A DNA stretch of 64,000 bases, taken from positions 1,512,001 through 1,576,000 of the forward strand of contig NZ_CP095376.1 in NCBI RefSeq assembly GCF_023008405.1. The letters run 5' to 3'. Position numbers and translations under genes: made by a program. Origin of the DNA: Amycolatopsis sp. FBCC-B4732 (GTDB lineage Bacteria > Actinomycetota > Actinomycetes > Mycobacteriales > Pseudonocardiaceae). Shown here in pieces: positions 59,354 through 64,000 of this stretch. The notes beneath the pieces are model-generated. The model did not search any database. It was not told the DNA's origin and was given only the letters and a program-made list of their open reading frames with translations. Numbering within the stretch: the first letter of the stretch is position 1; each line of letters starts with the position of its first letter.

Positions 59354-60076
59354 TCAGCCGGCGGACAGCTCTTCGACGAACCGGGCCGCGACGTCGCGCA
59401 GCTTCACGTTGGTGTGCTGGGATTCCGTGACCAGGCGCTTCATCGCGTCGTCGGCGCCGATCCGGTGCACGGCCATCAGGATGCCCTTGGCCTGCTCGAT
59501 CACCGCCCGCGTGCGCATCGCCGCTTCGAGGTCGTCGGCCTGGCGGCGGGCTTGGTGGTAGCGCCGGGTGGTGCGCAGCCAGAACGAGACGATCGTCGTG
59601 TAGAGCCGCAGCAACCGCGAGTCGGCCTCGGCGAACCCGTGGTCGCCGTAGCCGAACAGGTTGAGCGCGCCGGAGAGGTTTTCGTCCACACGCAGCGGTG
59701 CGGCCAGGTAGCTGCCGACACCGAGGCCGCGGGCGTGCTTGGTGAAGTCGGGCCACACGGCGTCCGCGGTGGCCAGCGGCAGCCGCACGATCTCGCCGGT
59801 CGCCGCGGCCCGCAGGCACGGCCCTTCGCCCGCCGCGTACTGGACCCGGTCGATCTCGACGGCGCGCTCGTCGGTGGAGGCCATGGTCTCCGGCTCGCCG
59901 TCGCGGATCGCGGTGATGCTGGCCATGTCGGCACCGGGCACGGCGCGGACGGCTTCCGCGCAGACGGCGTCCAGGATTTCGGCCTCGGCGGGTTCGGACT
60001 CCAGCGCGCCGGTGAGGCCCGCCATCGCGGCGGTCAGCTCGTCGAGGTGCTCCGGCGGGATCGGTTCACCGGTCAC
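59354..60076 (-). CDS. GAF-ANTAR domain RNA-binding antiterminator
   Basis: A 240-residue protein. GAF domain about 25-165 (ADMASITAIRDGEPETMAST, VGSYLAAPLRVDENLSGALN). The C-terminal ANTAR helices about 175-235 are AMRTRAVIEQAKGILMAVHR then ADDAMKRLVTESQHTNVKL. ANTAR domains bind paired hairpins in mRNA leaders and prevent termination. The ligand of the GAF domain is unknown. GTG 60076 has GGAG about 9 bp upstream; its stop converges 3 bp from the RsbW-like stop. Confidence 0.9.
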   Translation of the reverse strand: MTGEPIPPEHLDELTAAMAGLTGALESEPAEAEILDAVCAEAVRAVPGADMASITAIRDGEPETMASTDERAVEIDRVQYAAGEGPCLRAAATGEIVRLPLATADAVWPDFTKHARGLGVGSYLAAPLRVDENLSGALNLFGYGDHGFAEADSRLLRLYTTIVSFWLRTTRRYHQARRQADDLEAAMRTRAVIEQAKGILMAVHRIGADDAMKRLVTESQHTNVKLRDVAARFVEELSAG

Positions 60077-60368
60077 GCGATCATCTCCGTCCCGGGGTGG
60101 CGGTGGTCGAGCGCACCGCTGCTGTGCAACGGAACGGCGAAACCTTACCCGCGTGCGGTGCGTCTTCCGCAACACCCGGCGCATGGCGACGCGGGTGCCG
60201 GGGGACCGGCCGGGATCTCGGGACGGGGGAAAAGCGGTGGTTCCGGCCCGCGCTCGCTGCTGAACGTCGTGGGTTGGCGCCGGGAACCACCTCACGACGG
60301 CCGGCGGCACAACCCACCCCGCGCCCGTCGCTTCGAGTGACTTACCCCGTGCGGAGCGAGTCAACCCT

Positions 60369-60671
60369 TCAGCGGACGGTCACCTTCGCGACTTGGGCCA
60401 GCCCGGAAACCCGCAGCACCCGATCCAGCAGCCGCGGGGCGACCAGCCGCAGGTCGTGCTCGCCGGCCCGGTCGAACAGCACGGCGACGCCCGCGCTGTC
60501 GAGGTAGTCCACCCCGGTGAGGTCCACGGTGACCGGGTTCCCCGCCGCCAGTTCGCGGTCCAGTGCCGCGCCGAACTCGGCGGCGTTGCTCATGTCGATC
60601 TCGCCGGTCGCGCGCACGGTGCGGCCACCGTCCTCGCCCCGCCCGGCGACCAGCGTGAGAGCCGTCGTCAC
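60369..60671 (-). CDS. STAS anti-sigma antagonist with canonical phospho-Ser
   Basis: A 100-residue STAS domain with the intact switch motif D58-S59-A60-G61 (VDYLDSAGVAVLFD). Ser59 is expected to be phosphorylated by an RsbW-type kinase and dephosphorylated by a PP2C phosphatase. GTG 60671 overlaps the stop of the upstream phosphatase-containing gene by 4 bp (GTGA); an ATG at 60686 would overlap by 19 bp. It is the only one of three STAS proteins in the window with a standard phospho-site. Confidence 0.9.
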   Translation of the reverse strand: MTTALTLVAGRGEDGGRTVRATGEIDMSNAAEFGAALDRELAAGNPVTVDLTGVDYLDSAGVAVLFDRAGEHDLRLVAPRLLDRVLRVSGLAQVAKVTVR

Positions 60672-63600
60672 GAACCGATTCTCCATTCCAGCGTGACGGT
60701 GGTGCCGTGGGCATCGTGCCGGATCGTGACCGCGTCGGCCAGTGCTTCCATCATCGGCGTGCCGCGGCCGCGGAGCACGTGGTTGTCCGGTGGCGGTTGC
60801 TTCCAGCGGCCGTCGTCGGTGACCACGACCACGAGGCGGGGGCCGGCGAACCGGGCGGAAAGGTGCGCGGTGCCGTCGCCTTCACCGCGGTAGGCGTGCT
60901 CGACGGCGTTGGCGCAGGCCTCGCCCGCCGCGACGAGCACGTCCTGCGCGACGTCGGGGTCGAGCTCCGCGTTGGCCAGCCACGCGCGCAGCCAGTGGCG
61001 GGTCGAAGCGAGGCTGTCCGGGTGCGTTTCGAAATCGAGCACCAGCGCCGGCACCGACCGCCGGTAGAGCAGCAGCGCGACGTCATCTTCGTAGCCGTCG
61101 TCGGGCCGGAGCCGGCCCATCAGGGTGGCCGCGAGGTCGGTCAGGTCGGCCTCCCGCACGTCGTGGGCGACTTCGGTGGCCCGGGTGATGCCGTCGTCCA
61201 GCGACTCGCGCCGGCGTTCGACGAGCCCGTCGGTGTAGAGCATCAGCAGCGAGCCGATCGGGACGACCGCCGTGGCCTCCGGCCGGTGCGCCGCCACGCG
61301 CACGGCGAGCGGCACGCTGCCGCCCGCGTCCAGGAACTCCGACGAGCCGTCGCTGTGCACGAGGGTGGCGGGCGGGTGCCCGGCGCTGCTGTAGGTGAGG
61401 GTGCCGGTCGCGGGGTCGAGCACCCCGCAGAAAACGGTGGTGCACAAGGCGCCCGGCAGCCGGTCGGCGAAGCGGTCGAGCGTGGTCAGGGTGTGCGCCG
61501 GGCCGTTGGCCTCCAGCAGCAGCGCGCGGCAGGCGCTGCGGAGCTGGCCCATCACCGCGGCCGCCGCGAGGCCCCGGCCGACGCAGTCGCCGACGACGAT
61601 GCCGATCCGGTCGCCGCCCAGCGCGATGACGTCGTACCAGTCGCCGCCGACCTCCAGGGGCGGGGTCGCCGGCTCGTAGCGCACCGCGAAGCCGTCGGGG
61701 AGCAGGGCCGGGCCGAGGATCGAGCGCTGCAGCGCGATCGCGACCTCGCGCTGGCGGTCGTCGCGGTGCGCGCGACGCAGGGCGTGCGCGAGCGTCCCGG
61801 CCAGCAACGCCAGCAGGGTCCGGTCTTCGGTGCCGAGCGGACGGCCGGGCGGGGGCTCGACCCAGAGCGTCAGCCGGCCGCCGGGGTGGTCGACGGACGC
61901 GCCCGCGCCGCCGTCCGCCGCCGTCGTGTGCAGCGCCGGGACCGAGCGGAGCCGGTCGAGCGTCGCGCGCAGCGGCGCGGCGAGATCGGTCCACCCGCGG
62001 TCCCGGGGGTCGGTCGAGGCGACCTCCGGTTCGCCGTCCCGCGGCCAGGTCACCGCGAGGACGCGCTCGGCCTCCCACAGTTCGCACAGCAGCTCCAGCG
62101 CGGTGCTCAGGACCTCCGGCACCCCGCTGACGCCGGCCAGGCGCTGGTTCATCGCGGCGAGCGCGTTCTCGCGCTGCACGGCGTAGCGCTCGGCCGTGAC
62201 GTCGCGGACCGTGCCGACGAGCCGGCGACGGCCCTCGTCGTCCTGCAGCGCGTTGTAGGCGACGGCGGTCCAGACCCGGTGCCCGTCGACGTGCCGCAGC
62301 GGCAGCACGAAGCTGCCCGCCTGCTCGTCCCTGGCCCGCTCGAAGGCTTCGGTGACCTGACGGTGGGCGTCGGGGTCGGCGTCGCGGTCCGGCCACCACG
62401 GGAACGGCTGGCCGTAGGGCAGCCCGTCCGGACCGGCGCCGAGCACTTCGGTGAACGCCGCGTTGATCTCCACGACCCGTCCTTCGGTGTCACTGACGAA
62501 GAAGCCCTCCTGCAGCGACTCGATCATCGCCGCGCGCCACCGGGCGTGCTGCGTCCGCAGCCGCGCCAGCTGGATGGTCGTGCGGACGCGGGCGAGCAGC
62601 TCCCGCGCCGAGAACGGCTTCACGAGGTAGTCGTCGGCGCCGGCGGCCAGCCCGTCGACCGCGGCCTCCTGCCCGGCCCTGGCCGACAGCAGCAGCACGG
62701 GCACAGCGGCGGTGCGCGGGTCGCCGCGCAGCTCGGCGAGCAGGCCGAGGCCGTCCAGCCGGGGCATCATCACGTCGCTGATGATCAGCTCGGGCGGCTC
62801 GGCGCACGCGGCGTCGAACGCCTCGACGCCGTCCCGCACCGAGGTGACCGCGTAGTCGTCCCGCAGCAGCCGCACGAGGTAGTCGCGCATGTCGGCGTTG
62901 TCGTCGGCGACCAGGACCCGGGCGCCGGTGGGCGCGGACGGCGCGTTCCGGCCGACGTCCGGCAGCCAGCGCAGGGCTTCCTGCACGTACGGTTCGGCGG
63001 AGTCGGCGGCGATCCCGCCGACCGGGGACGCCGCGAAGACGTGGTCGGCGGGCAGGTGCCGGACGCCGAGCGGCAGCCGGATCCGGAACGTCGTCCCGGC
63101 GTCGGGCGCGCTCTCCACGGCGACGGTGCCGCCGTGCATGTCGACGAGCTCGCGGACCAGCGCCAAGCCGATCCCGCTGCCCTCGTTGGAACGGGCCCGG
63201 GCCGACGGGATCCGGTGGAACCGCTCGAACAGGCGCGGCAGCTCGGCGGCGTCGATTCCGGTGCCGGTGTCGGACACGGCGACCACCGCGTGCTCGCCCT
63301 CGAGGGCGGCCGTCACCCGGATCGACCCGTCGAAGGTGAACTTGATCGCGTTCGACAGCAGGTTGTAGACGACCTTCTCCCACATCCCGCGGTCGACGTG
63401 CACCGGCTCGCCCAGCGGCGGGCAGTCGACCTCGAACACCAGCCCGGCCCGTTCGGCCGCGGCGCGGAAGACGCTCGCCAGCTCGGCGGTGAACGCCGCG
63501 AGGTCCACCGGCTCGAAGCGGGCCTGCATCCGGCCGGCCTCGATCCGGGAGAAGTCGAGCAGGTTGTTGACCAGCCGTCCCAGTCGCAGCGCGTTGCGGT

Positions 63601-64000
63601 GGATGACGGCCACCTCTTCGCGGATCCGCTCGTCGGCGTCGTCGAGTGCGTCCCGCAGATCGGCCGCCGGGCTCAGGATCAGGGTGAGCGGGGTGCGGAA
63701 CTCGTGGCTGATGTTGGCGAAGAACGTCGTCTTGGCCGCGTCCAGCGCGGTCAGCTCCTCCGCCCGCTGCTGCTGCCGCCGGTAGGCGAGGGCGCCGTTG
63801 ACCAGCGCCGCCGTCTGCTGGGCGACGAGGCCGAGGAACGTCCGGTAGGACTCGTCGAGCGCGCGCCCGGCGCTGGCCGCGAGCACGATCACCCCGGCCG
63901 CGGGGCTCCCGGGGTCGCCGAGCAGCGGCAGCACCATGGCCTCGGTGGGCGGCGTGGACCAGCCGCCCGGCGGGAGCTCGCCGACCGCCGCGTCCGGCAC
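60668..64000 (-). CDS. Hybrid histidine kinase / receiver / PAS-GAF / PP2C phosphatase / HATPase protein, N-terminus outside window
   Basis: At least 1110 residues. In order: partial GAF (1-70), HisKA with H99 (NISHEFRTPLTL), HATPase_c (about 190-315, N-box VVYNLLSNAIKFTF), receiver (about 355-480, phospho-Asp in LIISDVMMPRLDG, VKPFSARE), PAS (about 495-605), GAF (about 625-755), SpoIIE/PP2C phosphatase (about 780-975, GDWYDVIALGGDRIGIVVGD) and an RsbW-like HATPase (about 1000-1105, GEACANAVEHAYRGEGDGTA). Kinase and phosphatase arms of a partner switch in one chain suggest it controls the coupled STAS protein. The start lies beyond 64000. Confidence 0.95.
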   Translation of the reverse strand: MPDAAVGELPPGGWSTPPTEAMVLPLLGDPGSPAAGVIVLAASAGRALDESYRTFLGLVAQQTAALVNGALAYRRQQQRAEELTALDAAKTTFFANISHEFRTPLTLILSPAADLRDALDDADERIREEVAVIHRNALRLGRLVNNLLDFSRIEAGRMQARFEPVDLAAFTAELASVFRAAAERAGLVFEVDCPPLGEPVHVDRGMWEKVVYNLLSNAIKFTFDGSIRVTAALEGEHAVVAVSDTGTGIDAAELPRLFERFHRIPSARARSNEGSGIGLALVRELVDMHGGTVAVESAPDAGTTFRIRLPLGVRHLPADHVFAASPVGGIAADSAEPYVQEALRWLPDVGRNAPSAPTGARVLVADDNADMRDYLVRLLRDDYAVTSVRDGVEAFDAACAEPPELIISDVMMPRLDGLGLLAELRGDPRTAAVPVLLLSARAGQEAAVDGLAAGADDYLVKPFSARELLARVRTTIQLARLRTQHARWRAAMIESLQEGFFVSDTEGRVVEINAAFTEVLGAGPDGLPYGQPFPWWPDRDADPDAHRQVTEAFERARDEQAGSFVLPLRHVDGHRVWTAVAYNALQDDEGRRRLVGTVRDVTAERYAVQRENALAAMNQRLAGVSGVPEVLSTALELLCELWEAERVLAVTWPRDGEPEVASTDPRDRGWTDLAAPLRATLDRLRSVPALHTTAADGGAGASVDHPGGRLTLWVEPPPGRPLGTEDRTLLALLAGTLAHALRRAHRDDRQREVAIALQRSILGPALLPDGFAVRYEPATPPLEVGGDWYDVIALGGDRIGIVVGDCVGRGLAAAAVMGQLRSACRALLLEANGPAHTLTTLDRFADRLPGALCTTVFCGVLDPATGTLTYSSAGHPPATLVHSDGSSEFLDAGGSVPLAVRVAAHRPEATAVVPIGSLLMLYTDGLVERRRESLDDGITRATEVAHDVREADLTDLAATLMGRLRPDDGYEDDVALLLYRRSVPALVLDFETHPDSLASTRHWLRAWLANAELDPDVAQDVLVAAGEACANAVEHAYRGEGDGTAHLSARFAGPRLVVVVTDDGRWKQPPPDNHVLRGRGTPMMEALADAVTIRHDAHGTTVTLEWRIGS

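Overview
The window is high-GC (about 70% by eye) actinobacterial chromosome. GTG starts, GTGA/ATGA translational coupling, type VII secretion-like proteins, DUF742/STAS/PP2C signalling and AICE-type mobile DNA point to Pseudonocardiaceae, most likely Amycolatopsis. The genus call is an inference from gene style and from a dispersed palindromic repeat that I recall from that genus. No rRNA, tRNA or CRISPR array was seen.

Layout. 0-9.7 kb: a truncated glycosyltransferase, a STAS protein, a three-gene cassette (papain-like protease, shared-domain protein, chagasin-like inhibitor), a Ser/Thr kinase, an SDR and small membrane/redox genes. 9.7-21.9 kb: a DrrAB-type ABC exporter, OsmC, a secreted M4 metalloprotease, MsrA, a tautomerase with a TetR gene, a STAS protein, a decayed LysR gene, a WXG-like cell-wall enzyme candidate, an L,D-transpeptidase and an aldehyde dehydrogenase (ALDH). 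21.87-33.03 kb: an integrated element of about 11.1 kb with int, xis, a rolling-circle type rep, an FtsK-like tra, a Pra-like activator, an HTH/DUF5919 regulator, a Nudix enzyme and a low-GC 656-residue cargo protein. It is bounded by 32-bp near-identical copies of the ALDH 3' end, and each end also carries a paired CAGGCCGTC motif.

33-40 kb: three regulator/target pairs with visible operators (TetR with an FAD monooxygenase, LacI with an orphan sugar-binding lipoprotein, TetR with an alpha/beta hydrolase) and a DUF742 gene. 40.2-48.6 kb: a tightly coupled operon of NCS1 permease, hydantoinase A, three DUF917 proteins, an SDR-like protein and a PucR regulator, probably for uptake and breakdown of a hydantoin-, purine- or pyrimidine-like compound. 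48.6-51.1 kb: a type VII secretion-like cluster. 51.3-58.8 kb: an aldo/keto reductase, a two-component system beside two Asp/His-rich exported proteins, and a large secreted GH15 glucoamylase. 58.9-64 kb: a partner-switching and light-weight signalling cluster (RsbW-like kinase, GAF-ANTAR protein, canonical STAS protein and a very large hybrid kinase/PP2C protein running off the window).

The points most worth following up are the protease/inhibitor cassette with its shared uncharacterised domain, the low-GC cargo gene with a possible PD-(D/E)XK-like core, and the use of an ALDH gene rather than a tRNA gene as the AICE target with a synonymous change that keeps the protein intact.
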